Shown here piece by piece: positions 22,596 to 37,500 of a DNA stretch of 64,000 nt. Under the pieces are notes generated by a model. The model was not told the origin of the DNA. It did not search any database and saw only the letters and a list, made by a program, of their open reading frames with translations. Source of the DNA: Bolinopsis microptera (taxonomy: Eukaryota; Ctenophora; Tentaculata; Lobata; Bolinopsidae); the NCBI RefSeq assembly GCF_026151205.1, contig NC_087078.1:12011118-12075117 (forward strand). Reading direction: 5' to 3'. Position numbers and translations under genes: made by a program. How positions within the stretch are numbered: the stretch's first letter is position 1; each line of letters begins with the position of its first letter.

Positions 22596-25500
22596 GTGGG
22601 TTTTATTAGTTTCTGTTAGTTTTTAAGCTGCTTATGAAATTATAAGCTAAGGTTTATGCTTGAACAGAAGCCAAAGTATCATTTGATTATCACGATTAAA
22701 TTTAATTGAACTGATTTTTCTATAAATTCTGATTGCAGACAGACATAAACATCGATTAACCTTGAAGTTGAAGATTCCAAGCAACTGAAATCAATGGAAT
22801 TGGAGCATGTTTGATTTTATAGTTGTGAAAGCAGGTAACTTCTCAACAATATGATCAAGTTTTCGTTTTGGCTGAATTTTGTCGTCCTCTTTGTGGTTTG
22901 ATATTAATTATATCTTGTACTCCCTCAAGTTACCAGCTTACTTTTACAGATCGACAAAGGTACAGATGATGGAAAGCTCATCGAAGTTGGGAGCTCCTCC
23001 AAACTGGAAATCTTTATCAGTCAACGCCGTAACTGCGAATCAAAGCTCTTTCTTGAAATGCAGAATTTAACCTGATACCCGAGAATGACTACATGAACCA
23101 AGAACCAACCTTTGTATTTGAAACCACAGAGGAGAAACCCATCAAAGGTTTTATCGCAACCTTTGACTTACAAAACCCATTTACAACTGAGGAATATACT
23201 ATTGAGATCCTCAACGACAACAGATATTTTCATTTTGTTGATGATACATTCGACTTTGCACCTGACATCACAAAGAAAGCAGAGGTTGACCCTGGGTACA
23301 ATATCCCAGCTTACGTTCCCTTTAAACCTGAAACACCACCTGTTCCTCTCCCCGATAAATCTCGCTTCACTGTCACAAATCACAACGCTTTTCTAACCCT
23401 GGCCAAGGAACTGGATTTCAGGTACATTGATCAGCTCTACATTGCGTATCGGATAACTGGAACTCTGCCTGGTGGATCTACTCTAACGTCTACTGGTGTG
23501 ATCCTGATTAAGATTACCGACTACAATGATAACTGGCCACTTCCAACGCAACCGGTCTACACTTGGGATGGTATGATTGATGCTCTGTCAACTAAACCAC
23601 TGGAAATAACAGCCACCGACGAAGACAAAGAGGAAAACGCAAAGCTGGAATACTTCATAGGAGAAATCATTCGCCCAGACGACGAAGAAGAATACAAGAT
23701 GAAAGAAGACCTATACTTGTACGAGAAAGTGATGTTAGAATACAAGATAACAGTCCATATAATCGACAAGGGGACCCCTCGTCTAGGAAGAACAACAACC
23801 GTTAAAGTAACAGTCAGCGCGTCCTGTGTCATGACCCTTAGTTTTGAGATAGACCAGGAGACGGGAGAGTTCTACGTAAAGGCACCGGGGTACTACATGG
23901 CAGCAAGCCATCAGTTCTGTGACCCATGTGAAGCTGGGTATTATTGCTATGGTTACGGTACACGTGCTAAATGTACCACGTGTACCCAGGAGATCATGCA
24001 GGCTGACGGTACTTACACGGTTTTTAAAGAAGATCCTGATTGTAGACGGAATAAAACAGAGTTCTCGTTTGGTGGTGCCAGTGACTGTAGTGCGTGTAAG
24101 AAAGGTTGGAGATGTGCTGATGGGACTACTACACCAGTATTGGACGAGACAAAGTATGTGGAGGACTGTACAGAGGAGGAGTGCCCTGAAGTGCAGGTGT
24201 GCCCAAGTGGTGCAGCATGCAGGAACGGAGTCAAGATAGACTGCTCTCCTGGTACTGCAGGGAACGGCAAGTTCTGCACCTTTTGTCCCCCAGGGAGGTT
24301 CTCAAACCAGACCAACTCCGAGAAGTGTGAGTGTTGTCCTGCAGGGTACGAGTCGTCTCACAAGAAGATGAGGTGTGAGCCGTGCGCGTTTAACGAGAGG
24401 TCAGGGGGCTGTGAGAAGTGCGCGCCGTGCAGGAGCGCGGAGGAGTGTCCTTGTTTGAAGAGGAACCCTTGTTTTCTGGGGGTACAGTGTGTTAATACAC
24501 CCAGTGGAGGGGACAACTTCTCTTGTTTGACATGCCCGTATGGAACAGAGGGGGACGGCAAGGTGTGTACTTACTACTTTGTAGTGTAGGAGTGTTTTAG
24601 ATATTTAGGATTTTAAATTTATTTAGTCCTGGTTCTAATAGCCATGTTTACAATTCACATATTACTGATATTTTCCCAGCTGGTGATGACTAATACTAGG
24701 GCACCCCTTGTTCACATATATAATTATATAACAAACAGGTGTATAAAGATATTAACCACACTTATTGCCCAGATGTGTGAGGATATTGACGAGTGTGAGG
24801 TAGAGGGAGCCTGTTTTAGGAAGTGTTTGAACAAAGGGGACGGGTACGAGTGTGAACCTTGTCCTGACGGTTATACTGGTAGCACTCCATCAGGTAAAGG
24901 AAAAATTAACAATACTGCGTCATGGTCAATAGGATACCAACTATTGGAATGCGTTGGAACCTTTTCTTTCGCTTATCTTTTATTCTATAAACTTTGTCGA
25001 ATTTGGCAACATCTTACCGGACACATTCCTGAAGGTATTGGAAAAGAGTACGCTGAAAAAAACAAACAGAACTGCACTGACGTGGATGAGTGTCTTAATG
25101 ACAATGGAAAGTGTGGTGACCATGTCATCTGCATCAACAAAATAGGTAAATCGTAACTGTTAAAATAATCACCTTTTTATCATAGATTTTAAAACTTTCA
25201 GATCATTTTAAGATAAGATTTTATAAACCCTCAAAATTTGAAAAGTAGATCAATAGTTAAGCGGTATTCTACATTCCCACATCTCCAAAACCCCCTCCTT
25301 TATTCCAGGAGCTGCTCCCGAGTGTGGTGATTGTGGAGAGGGGTACGCTCTAGCTGGAACCAGCTCTGGGATCAAAATCTGCAAAAGATCCAACCCTTGC
25401 GAAGAAGGTTGAATTAATTAACGAATTTAGTTCTATAATAATGCTGCAGTTTTTCAACTGTTTAATCTTATGAAACGGATTACGGAGGCTTATCATTCAA

Positions 25501-28500
25501 TTTAATTTTGAACCACATTGGGTGAAGAGAAAGAAACATCCTAACTATTTTATCTGACAGAGGACGCGTGTGCTGCAAATGCTACTTGTACTTACATCAG
25601 ACCCCTGAAACATGCTTGCTTCTGTAACATCGGATTCGCTGGTAAACCATAATTTGTAAATCATCATTTTTGAAACTCGTTTGAACCCAAATTTCACAGA
25701 TTCCGCCTCTCTTGGTACTGAACCATAATTATTGAAGGAGCTTGTTCGATCAATCAGTTATCACAACTCCAAATAAAAACCTAACAGACTTATAAAAGTG
25801 TATCTTTTGTTTTAGGTGATGGTAGTAGGGGCGGACAGTGTGGGGTGGACAGTGACGCGGATGGTTTCCCTGATAACACCCTTAACTGTGCCGGACCACA
25901 TTGCAAGAAGGATAACTGCCATAGTATTCCTAATATTTCCCAGGTTGGTAGTTCAAGCCCGTTAGTTTCCGATCTTTCCTTCCCACAGCAACTTGCCGTT
26001 AAGGTTTCGGGAAAAATTTGAAGAAATACCGATAATGCTGATTTTGTCGCCATGATACAATATTCCGCTCATGCTCACCATTTTAGAAGTCTTTTTATTA
26101 TTTTCCCTAAATATCAACAATCTTCACCGAAAATCCCACGAAGATTTGCGTTCTCAAGGGACTGTCCAATTTTGATATTGTTTCTTGGATTGTTGCCAGA
26201 TTGGTACCCGCACAACTTGTTCTCCTGTACTCTAACTAAAACGAACGTCACGAGTCCTAAAAACAAGAGCTTAAAGCAGAGTTAGCGCGGGGGTTCTTAC
26301 CTATTTCAGTAGTGTATAATAAGTGTTGTAACTGTTCCTGTTAGAGGGGATAGTTCGGGCGAGGGGCCTTTGAGGTAGCACGGAGCTGCTTTTGGTAAAA
26401 TTGTGGAGATTTAGTGCACATCTTTGTAAATTTGACGGAAAATTAGTAACCATGGCTGGTTCGTGTGTAGATTACTGTAAATTTTCAAACTGTACAGTTT
26501 TATAAATAAAACGTATTGAGATGAGAATGACGTTGCTTTTTAAATCGAAATCAATGAACCAACTTTCATTACCGTCATCATATTCATGCCTGAAACGCAG
26601 AGGACTTGTTTATATGATAATGTCTGTTAATTTAAAATATAAAATCCAATTAATGGCGACACCGCTAAGCGCGGCAGTGGGAGTAACTCAATGACCCTGG
26701 GACCACGTGCTCTCTGGCGAGTGACATGTGATTGGTCACGTGGTTTTCCTCTTTTGAATCTTGAAGTGCTCTAACTGGATTACTGAAATGAGTTTTTCAG
26801 TCGTGAAGATTCCGAATGCCCTCATCACTAATAAATGCAAAAGTTGCAATATCATAGTCAGCGTTGAATTTTTCTACAATAAATATGAATTAGTATCAGG
26901 ACCTGTGTTTATCTAATAAAATTACTTCACACATATTGATTTACAACTTTTCTAAACATACAAATTGGCCAAACATCCATCGAATTTCGATCACCCATAC
27001 TGTGATACGAGATCTCAAATCTCTTAAATTGAAACTTACTATAATCTCAATATTTTTTAGTTAACATCTCTATCAGTTTAAAGATGAGTATAAACTAGTA
27101 TAGCGTTTATAAACTAGTATAGCGTTTATAAACTAGTATAGCGTTTATAAACTAATATAGCGTTTATAAACTAGTATAGCGTTTATAAACTAGTATAGCG
27201 TTTATAAACTAGTATAGCGTTTATAAAATAGTATAGCGTTTATAAACTAGTATAGCGTTTATAAACTAGTATAGCGTTTATAAACTAGTATAGCGTTCCA
27301 GCCCCTGAGATTCCTGAGATTCCTGAGATCACCTCCACTTGCCATATATTAGGACGCAATGAAACTACCGGACCACGATGTATGGAAACTTGCCACCCCA
27401 TGGCAACATTAAAATATATCGACTCTGTTACATCGTTTCCTGTTAATATAAAACTCCGTTACAAAATGAACTGGGATCTGGCAATACTACACCTTAGTTC
27501 AATAAAATATGATAAAGTAATGTATAACTAGACTTAAGCAAAAGACATTGTTTGATTCTTTCGAGTTAAAAAAAGCGGATATAATACCCTGATCCCTTCT
27601 CCAGAAAGATGAGGACCGGGATAACATTGGGGATATAATATATATATATATATTATATATATCTTACTATATATAAAGCGAGACGATATATATATATCTG
27701 TGCCATTTTACTGACACCACGGCATCAACTTTAACGAGACTTTCCGCAAAAACTGTAAAAGATATACAACTGGAACTTTTTTGGCTGGGTCAAATGCTTT
27801 AATGGCCTTCAAATTAGCATGAAAAAATAAAAAATTGGCCAAGGAATAATGATTTTAGAGCCGAAAATTTGGACCCCCAAGTGGTGTCAAAAACGCCAAT
27901 TAAATAGGTAATAAATATTTTAGTATTTTGAGTCTTGACACCGTTTAGGGTTATATTATACGGGTTCCTGCTAGTTATTATAATACCCTGATCCCTTCTC
28001 CAGAAAGATGAGGACCGGGATAACATTGGGGATGCATGTGACCCGGATATAGACGAAGACGGACTACCCAACAGTCAGGATCTGTGTCCTTATCTGAACA
28101 TTACCACTTACCAAGATAAGGACGCGGACGGGGTGGGAGATCTGTGCGATAATTGCCCTGACCAGTTAGTTATTGAAGTTTATATTCATACACAATGATA
28201 GGTTGATGTTGCAAGCTGGTTTGTTAATGAATGTCACGTGTCAAATCAAACACGCACCAACAACAAAACAACCTCCTCAGTCCTCGCTATTAATCAATCT
28301 TTTGATATTTGCATGTTTCGATTTGAAAAGGCCAGCTGTTGTTAATGTGATTAATAATTAATAATCCTATTAACTAAAATATGTTAATTTGTTTCAGATA
28401 TAATCCTATTAACTAAAATATGTTAATTTGTTTCAGATATAATCCTATTAACTAAAGTATGTTAATTTGTTTCAGATATAATCCTAGTCAACTGAACGCT

Positions 28501-31500
28501 GACCGTGACGAGTGGGGTGACAAGTGTGACGATGACAAGGATAATGACGGGTTTAAGGACGAGAGAGACAATTGTGATTACATCGCTAACGACCCGGTCA
28601 GTCTGAAATAATTAGTCATGATGAGTCATTATTAGTAATATTCATCATCATAAGTTATTATGTGCCCTAAAGAGTCATGTCTAGTATTGTAATGATGTTC
28701 CATTAATAACAGTGACTATAACAGTGACTATTCAGCATCTTTTAGTAGGCTCTACTGGTGGTGAATGGTGTTAGTAACATTCCAACTTTTGATTTACAGT
28801 TTTTATACTTTAGAGCGGACAATGTTTTATCTACTGTAAATCAAAACAATAAACTAGCGGATTGATTGCTGTATCTGTGATAACATTATGTTTAATTTAA
28901 ACAAATAAGACAGATACATAAGACAAATGCAAATGCTAATACCATCAAATACAGGAAAAGAAGAATAGTATAGTAAAGTAATAAGGAATCGTTTTAAACA
29001 CATTTTAAAATTGTAAGCTATGATTACAGAAATCAACTAATTGTACTCATTGATTAAGATAACAATGAATAATTGTCTCTATCCTCGTACCCTCCACCAT
29101 CACGTCATCACGTGATCGCGTTATCATCAGCACTTAGCACCCAGTTAGCAGACACCGCAAGTTTTAGCGCACTGTTCCAATAGATATTTTGAGTTTGAGT
29201 TTCCCTTGCAGTTTCCCTGGTACATTGCTACAAAGCCTCCACAAGTCCCAGGACTCAGAGCCTCCAAGGTATCAAGACATGGTGCAGCTGAAAAGTTGTA
29301 ATATTAAATACGCGTTAATTAAGGATTAATTAAGGATTAATTAAGGATTAATTAACGATTAATTAGGTGCATCTCCCACCAGTTGTAGTGGGGTAAAATG
29401 GGTTATCTGAATTTCTCATAAACTCAGTTTCATATTAAATACATGCAAAACAATCCTACTCCCTATCAAAATGATACACTAAATGCAGCAAAAGCTGAAA
29501 TTTGACAATTTTAAAGACCCCAATTTCAAATTTCGCGTCTACCTCAGGTGACAATTTGACTGAAAAAGTTGACTAACCTAGCGGGCAGTCACCACACGTT
29601 TTTTGACAACTTGGTGTCATGTACTTGTCGCACTTGCCACCCAATGCCAGGTAACCCTCACAAAATTCTGTTCCGACATTATCTGTACATTCTTGTCCTG
29701 AAAACATAATTAAACATAATTAACATAATCTTGTTTCAAGGAGATCTCAGGCAATATATGTTAATTTTGAGTGTGTTAATAAGTTTAAATTGGGTTACAT
29801 TGTAATTGGGTAATGTTTAAAAAATGTAAGGTGTAAACATACCAATGTAATGTCGATATCATGTATTTGTTATAAGTCGATGGAAATTTGGTATTCACAA
29901 ATTAAAGCAGATTAAAATAAACCACCATTTTGCTTACCATAAGATACAGCCACGAGTAGAAATACTGCCACAAACTTCATCATCATAATTATAGCTTCTT
30001 GTAATATCTATTGTGATTGTTATATTGATTTCATGAGTATGAAAGAAAGGTGGTATCGATATGATAATACAGATCGCGGATACACCGGTTAAGAAATTGT
30101 TAATATAATCTAAAACAGTATTGCTTTAAGAACTGTGTCCAGAAATATTCGTTGATAAAACTTCTTTTTTTTAATTAAAAAAAATTAAGCTATGGAGAAC
30201 GACCTCAGTAGCAATACAAATTATAAAAATAACGAAAATAAAGTAAAATAAAAGAAGGAGCGTATGTCTGGGTACACACATAATGATGTTCCAGAGGTTC
30301 AAGGAGAACTGGATGTTAGTGAACTGGAGCAGCTCTATAAAAGGGACAGCTGAACTTATAGTCTATAGTCTCAACAAGGAGAACTGGATGTTAGTGAACT
30401 GGAGCAGCTCTATAAAAGGGACAGCTGAACTTATAGTCTATAGTCTCAACAAGGAGAACCGGATGTTAGTGAACTGGAGCAGCTCTATAAAAGGGACGGC
30501 TGAACTTATAGTCTATAGTCCCAACAAGGAGAACTGGATGTTAGTGAACTGGAGCAGCTCTATAAAAGGGACAGCTGAACTTATAGTCTATAGTCTCAAC
30601 ATTCCTTCCTTGCTCTGTTGTCTATTGAGGGAGCGAAGATAATCTAGAGCGTTCCAGTGTGTTTCATCAATTATCTCAAGTTGAAAGTTTAATTTTAACA
30701 GCTTGAAGAAAGAATGTTGAGGTTTCTCCAGAAGAATGCTGGAAAATAAGTAAACTTATTTTACTTACTATTTAATTTAGTGTTTTATCTGAAAAGTTTA
30801 ATTTTAACAGCTTGAAGATAGAATGCTGGAAACCAAGCAAATGTATAACTAGACGTTGATTTAGATCATCTCGAGTAGAAAATAAGGATTTCCAAATAAA
30901 TAATAGAAATATATGTGCTCTAGAACTTGTACGTATACGTATTTTGTAATTGTCAGGGTATCTTCAATCATTCGAATGACATTGACATGGACTTAATATC
31001 AATTTCACAGATTTGCAATTTTACGTATTAAATTTTAAAAGGGATCAATCCGGGTGAGGCTGCAGGCTGCAGGCTGCAGGCCTGGATGGAATTATTGGCA
31101 ACTGTTCAGCAGTTCAGTACTCGGACTGGAACAACAATCAAACACAAGAACTGAATGTTGAATGAAAGAATATTGAACAATCACGATTATAGTGGCGGAA
31201 TTAATTGGTTATTATTATTGGCTTTGTTAAAATCACGCGGTACCTGATTGAGTCCAGTATAATTATTGAGTCTCATGATTTGACGTTTCTTTCACTCAAA
31301 TGTCTGATTGTTTTATAATAGACTAGCCTATTCAGAAACAGCCAGAAATTTGAATGAAAGAAACATCACATGGTACCACAATAAATAATTTGGAAGGGAT
31401 GAGGGCGGAAATTTCCGACCTGTTTGTTAGAAAGTTAAACGGTTATGAAACAGATTCTGAGCAGAATATAAGATACAATAATAAAATGATCGATAGATGT

Positions 31501-34500
31501 GGATTCTCGTGGGAAGGTGATGTACATTTGTTTACTTTAACATGGCGGTTCTGCTCAGCAGGAGACAGAGGTGATGCACATTTGTTTACTTTTAAGGTGG
31601 TGCTTCTGAGTAGAGTTGGATTACCCTTTATAAATATGAGTTTTTAAAGGTGGTTTGTATGGGAGTTGTGATGCTCCGATCTGTTTGCTCCTGAGGCCTT
31701 ATAACTGCTGTGAAGTCTAAGGTAAAGAGTCCTTCGTTAGATGCTGGTTATTGTTAAATGGTAGAAACGTTGAAGAATTTATTAGTTCCTGAGCCTTTGT
31801 TCGCTCCGATCCAAGGATCTCATGAAATAAATTTGTAAATTCTCAAGTTAAATAAGGCAGTCCAAAAAATAATTTTACTGTAGTTTGCTTGCTTCAAGGC
31901 TCAAGATATCTAGCTATACGGTCAGATGAGTGCAGAGCGCTAACTTGTATCAAGATGTATCTGTAGTCTCACTGTCTCATAGTTTAAGTGTAGTTAAACT
32001 GCACCCTATTGTATTATCTGTGATAAATTTAAATTAAATTTAAACTTGTAAGTTAAATAAGGCAGTCCAAAAAAAGAATTGTTCTGTAGTTTGCTTGCTT
32101 CTAGGCTCAAGATATCTAGCTATATGGTCAGATGAGTGCAGAGCGCTAACTTGTATCAAGATGTACCTGTAGTCTCATAGTTTAAGTGTAGTTAAACCAC
32201 ACCCTATTGTATTATCTGTGATAAATTTAAATTAAATTTAAACTTGTAAATGCTCAAGTTAAATAAGGCAGTCCAAAAAAAGAATTGTTCTGTAGTTTGC
32301 TTGCTTCAAGGCTCAAGATATCTAGCTATACCGTCAGATGAGTGCAGAGCGCTAACTTGTATCAAGATGTATCTGTAGTCTCACTGTCTCATAGTTTAAA
32401 TGTAGTTAAACTGCACCCTATTGTATTATCTGTGATAAATTTAAATTAAATTTAAACTTGTAAATTCTCAAGTTAAATAAGGCAGTCCAAAAAATAATTT
32501 TACTGTAGTTTGCTTGCTTCAAGGCTCAAGATACCTTGCTGTCTTGTATCGAGATGTAACTTAAAGTATGCTAGTTAAACTCTGCTACACCTCAGTAGAG
32601 GCGTCCTGTGAAGGAAGATGCAATGTAAAACAGTTGTTAGCAGAGTTGAATTGCTAAAGGACGAATGTACCAATCCAACTTCGCGTAGTGTTTATCAAAT
32701 ACTTTATTATTTAAACAGAGTATTCTCGCTTTTATCGAATATTAGACTGACAGCGAAATTAAATTACTTTCCAATGTTAAAAATTATACTAGCCAGTCTC
32801 TAATTATTCATGTTCGGGTTTCACTTTGCTCAAAGTGATGAATCTGAAACTAATCCTTGTAAACATCAATAAACTTTTTCTTTCACAGTCCAAGGATAAA
32901 GACAGAGACGGGGTTGGGGACAAGTGTGACAATTGTTGGGAGCGAAATAGGAACCCCGGACAAGAGGACGATGACTGGAATGGTGTAGGTGATATTTGTG
33001 ATAAGGGTGTTGATTTTGATGGTGATGGTATTGTTGATGATTTTGATTTGTGCCCCGAATTTAGCGACGCCTCTCAGAACAGTAAGATAATTTGTTTACT
33101 TTATTTTTTATTCGTTATGTTTTAGTTTGTTAAAAAAAGGCATTCGTTCATCTGTAAAACTGAGAATTGTTAATTGAAAAGTTGTTGGCTTACCTTGTAT
33201 GTTTGTTGTGATATTTAACAACATGACAAAATTTGACTTCGCTGTGATTTTTCCCCAATAAAAAAAGTATCCTTCCCCAATAAAATAAGTATCCTTCTAA
33301 CTATAAAGTTCTGTAACAATTGAATAATCAGTAAGCATTTATATATTAGTACCCTCTTGCTAATTGATAAATAAGTAAACAATTACCAGACCGAGATGTG
33401 GATTACTCGAGAGTAGAAGCTAGTTACAGACGAAGGGCTGGTGACATTTGTGATAACGATATAGATGATGACGGCTTAGCAAACGATGAGGATCCTTGTC
33501 CTTACTTTCAAGGAGATGAGAGTATTTGCAAAGGTATGTACTTACTGACTTTGGTGATGTTTAACTAGATTGACCGGGTCATCTTACGATAAATAGATCA
33601 CCCGATTTGGATTTCCAATTACATTCAGTGGAGTAACCTGTAGTTTGAGATTTGTCAGGGATTTTTACCGAGAAACATTCCCCGGGCTGCTTGGAAACCG
33701 GTGACTTCTTTTAAAGTGCTCATAGAGTTGGATACTATCTCATACTATACCTCATCTCGGAGGAATACTATCAATACCGTCTCATACTGTCTTATGATAA
33801 ACTTTGTCATTTCAGATGCACTGACTGGTCCTGATGCAGATGGAGACGGCACTCCCGACTACTTAGACACATCGCCCTGGAATGAGAAAATCGGCCAAAA
33901 CGTTGACTTTTTCTGTAAGAAAATTTTCTTATTCAGGAATTATTCTCGCTAAAGAGATACTACAAGGTAGATAATTGTGAGGTAGATAACAATAAGATTA
34001 CCGCATTATTTCAGCGATGAGGGCGCCCTGGAAATCATTCGTATTTGACGGGATAAAGCGAGACGAGTCCGACTTTGCCTGGAAGTACGATGACAAAAAC
34101 GCTAGTTTCTCAAACGAGTTCCATCAGCTCGAAGAGTTTTCAGCTCCGTTTGTGGGAATAACATCGAACAGATCGGATGATGTAGATATTTTCGGGACTT
34201 GGTTTGTCGAGGGGTAGGTTACATCTTTACAATGGATATTGTGTGGTTAAATTAACTAGTTTATTTTAAAACACCGGATCATATTAACGCCTTTAACTTT
34301 AATCATGATGTCAAAACTTCATGTTTAGAAAATTAAGTGAGATAATTTCAGTTTGATTTTAAATTAACACCTCAGTGATTCACCTGGCAACTACATCGGA
34401 ATTGTGTTCGGATTCCAAAGTGCTAGAAAATTCTTCTTGGTCGAGTGGAGACAGGACCATAAAGCTTATCTGAATGCAGGTATTCTGTTTGTCTGCATGT

Positions 34501-37500
34501 CTGCATGTCTGCATGTTTGTCAGTATTTCTCGCATGTTGCTTGTCTGTCTATGTCTTGCTCAGCATCCCATCATCTTATTTCTGTTCGTTTCTCCTACAA
34601 AAGTCCTAAAAATGAGATGTAAGCTCTGTTAAGGAACTGCTGGCTGGTCGAACTGAGTCATGGTGTCTTCACACCTGGCCAATGGTCACATACTTTTAGA
34701 ATCTTCATATTTTGAAATACCAAATCTCGAGTCGTCTATGGTTTATTGGCTCTCTACTCAGAGATATTTCCGCCCAGCGAATTACCGCCTTGCATTTCTA
34801 TTCGACGAGGGGAATGGTGATAATTATCAATAAGTTCCTTCTCGTAGAGGAGTGATATATTTTCCCATGGCTACTAAGACAATCAGTGAAATTCGTCTGT
34901 AAATTTAATTTGGTAAATACTGTCATATTGTTTTTATTGTATTTTTAAAACTAATTATCATCATCATATTTCTATTCAGTTTCAAAGTATGATAAGTGAC
35001 TTTTGATCAGAATTTGGTCTTGTTGCAGTTTTTCTAAGAGACTTCCGGTCTGCAAAAGAGCTGACAATAAAGATATTGGGTCAACGCATAAAAGTGTTTT
35101 TTGATGAATAAAGACTACAAATTATCGAATAACTCACGATTAGTGCTCGTTAAAAGGTCAAGATGATGGGCAACTTCAGGGCTAAGTACTAGTCCCGTTC
35201 CAGGAACAAAGTTAGAGGAGAATTTTATCACATACATGTATCCTGTTAATGGCACGGTGTTAAGATTTAATATCTGTGCCGTTCCAGTTACATTAAACAA
35301 ATGTACAGACACAAATATCTTACAATCTTAACTGTAATGTTTTGACAGTATAATAATAGTGGTCAGTGGAACTAACCAAGAACCACTCTCAGGAGGTTTG
35401 CGGGGTCTACACATTAAAGCTATACACACTAGCAAAGATGTGTTAGCATTTGGTGAGAAATATACTGAAATGTTATGGAATACAGGGTCCCAGGATTCAC
35501 AGAGTTCATTGCTGTGGTATGACAGAAACAAGATACCATGGCAATTTAACCAGGCATACAGATGGTACTTAAAACACAGGTTAGTATCACACACTGTAAC
35601 ACATACTGTAACACACCCTGTAACACACACTGTAACACACACTGTAACACACACTGTAACACACACTGTAACACATACTGTAACACACACTGTAACACAC
35701 ACTGTAACACACGCTTGTAACACACACTGTAACACACACTGTAACACACACTGTAACACACATTGTAACACTGTGTAAGACATTTTATATTCTAACTAAT
35801 TTTGTAAAATTTCACGAATTTGAGTTAGTAATTTGAATAACCAAATATTTTATTGTTCTGTTAAAATGTCGTGGTGCTAGAAATTTAATAATCTTATCCG
35901 AATTCTTTGAAAGATACTGAACGATTCTTTTTATTGGATGATAACAGAAATATCCCAGGCCTAGCGTAAGTATGTTTGAACTGTGGGTGTACGAAGCTGA
36001 CGAGGTTATCATTCATACTGGACCTATACACTACAACCGAATATTTGGTTTGTTGTTCATACTTCTTTAATCATCATTAATCTTTGTGATAATGAGACAA
36101 TCCAAATATCAGGTAACAATTTTACTTCAAATTAGATCTTTGATCAGTTTGAAGCTGGCCGGCGAGTCTCAAAATGATCAATAATTTCAAGATACAAACA
36201 AAAGTTTTCTCACACCTCAACAGTCACCACTAGATTTACTGAGTATTAGAATATTAGCTGTGAAATTGGGCCCCGTATTGTAAAGTATCGATACAACTTC
36301 ATACAGGAATTAAAACCCTAAATACCAACCCAGCACAGTTATTGTAATACACTGATACTATAAAATTCAACGAGGTGATAATTGCAGGCGGGAGCATCGG
36401 GGTTTACGCCTTCAACCAGCCCAAAACCTACTGGTCCAATATCAAGTATCAGGCTAAACCCAGAGCAAACGGGGCACTCAGTCTCAGTTCAGAACCTTCG
36501 TAAGTATTTATCATGCTGAGCAGCCAGGCTTAGCAGTGGCATTGTCAAGATTTTTGTGGTTATTGTTCCTAGATACATTCTTTACACTTCGAGGAATCAT
36601 AATGTCCCAAATCACAAATGTTGTTTAAGCGCGTATCATCGTAAAAAACGGTATTGTTTTACTTTATGACCACATAAAAAAAGAAGAAGTAAAATACGAC
36701 AAAAAAACTAAATATCCCACTTCAGGATAATCCCACTTAATTTCACCCTGCCCACCACCCCAACCTCCCTGCTGATCAGTATCTGGTTCACCCTGGATCA
36801 GTCTGTTGCGAAACTACAGGACAACGGTCCAAACTGTCAAGCTACCGTTCTCTGCTCTGATAAAAAGAACATCTGTTTTAGGCTCGCGTTCGATTCTACG
36901 ATTTCTTCTAGAGACAGAGAATACCAACTTTTCTTTAGGTTGGTTTTGGTGATTGTTGATCTTGTGATTGCCTGGTATATAATTAGCATGTCGGATGTCA
37001 GGTGACAGCTCATAGTTAAAAAGGCAGCGATTTATAAATTGTTGATGTGAATGTCTTTATCTTAAGCGACACCGCAGGTTTGGAAAGAAAGATAAAACTT
37101 TCACACCACGTGTTGAGATTAAAGGATGGACGTATCCTTGGTACGCGTTAGAGATTCGTGCTAAAACGAAATTGATTACAATTTATTATGGGTCAACTTG
37201 GTTATAGAGGTTGGTGGAAATATTATGACCTAAGATTGAACAAGCCAACGCTTTTTGAAAACAGTAATTGCTCAAACTATCTCGACTTGTATTTTGCAAT
37301 ATTATCGCATTCAATATTTTGTTCAAGTTAGAATTAAAGCTTTAACACTTATGAGCTTTTTAAATCTGAATTTGATAAAAGTTGGTATAGAGTTGCGAGA
37401 AGATTACATTAGTTTAACCTCAAAGTAAGAGGTATTACAACAGATGGCTAACATGTCTAATACATTTCCTATGACAATAATACCGAGCATAATTAGCAAT

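Larger units (their letters stand above)
28597..32888. other. Intron 9 of the thrombospondin-like gene
   Basis: A 4.3-kb intron. It contains the antisense ShK-domain gene (29145-29986), an 11-bp repeat (about 29316-29368), a 75-bp repeat (30301-30600) and a tandem repeat with a unit of about 206 bp (31832-32536). The open frame at 31354-31647 has no recognised domain. Confidence 0.75.

Noticed and set aside
30283..30642. Open frame with a 25-residue peptide repeat
   Set aside because: The unit is exactly 75 bases, so a stop-free unit stays open; it lies in an intron and has no domain.
35328..35783. Long frames on both strands rich in Thr/Val/His or Cys/Val
   Set aside because: By-products of the 12-bp GTAACACACACT repeat in an intron; no signal peptide or conservation evidence.
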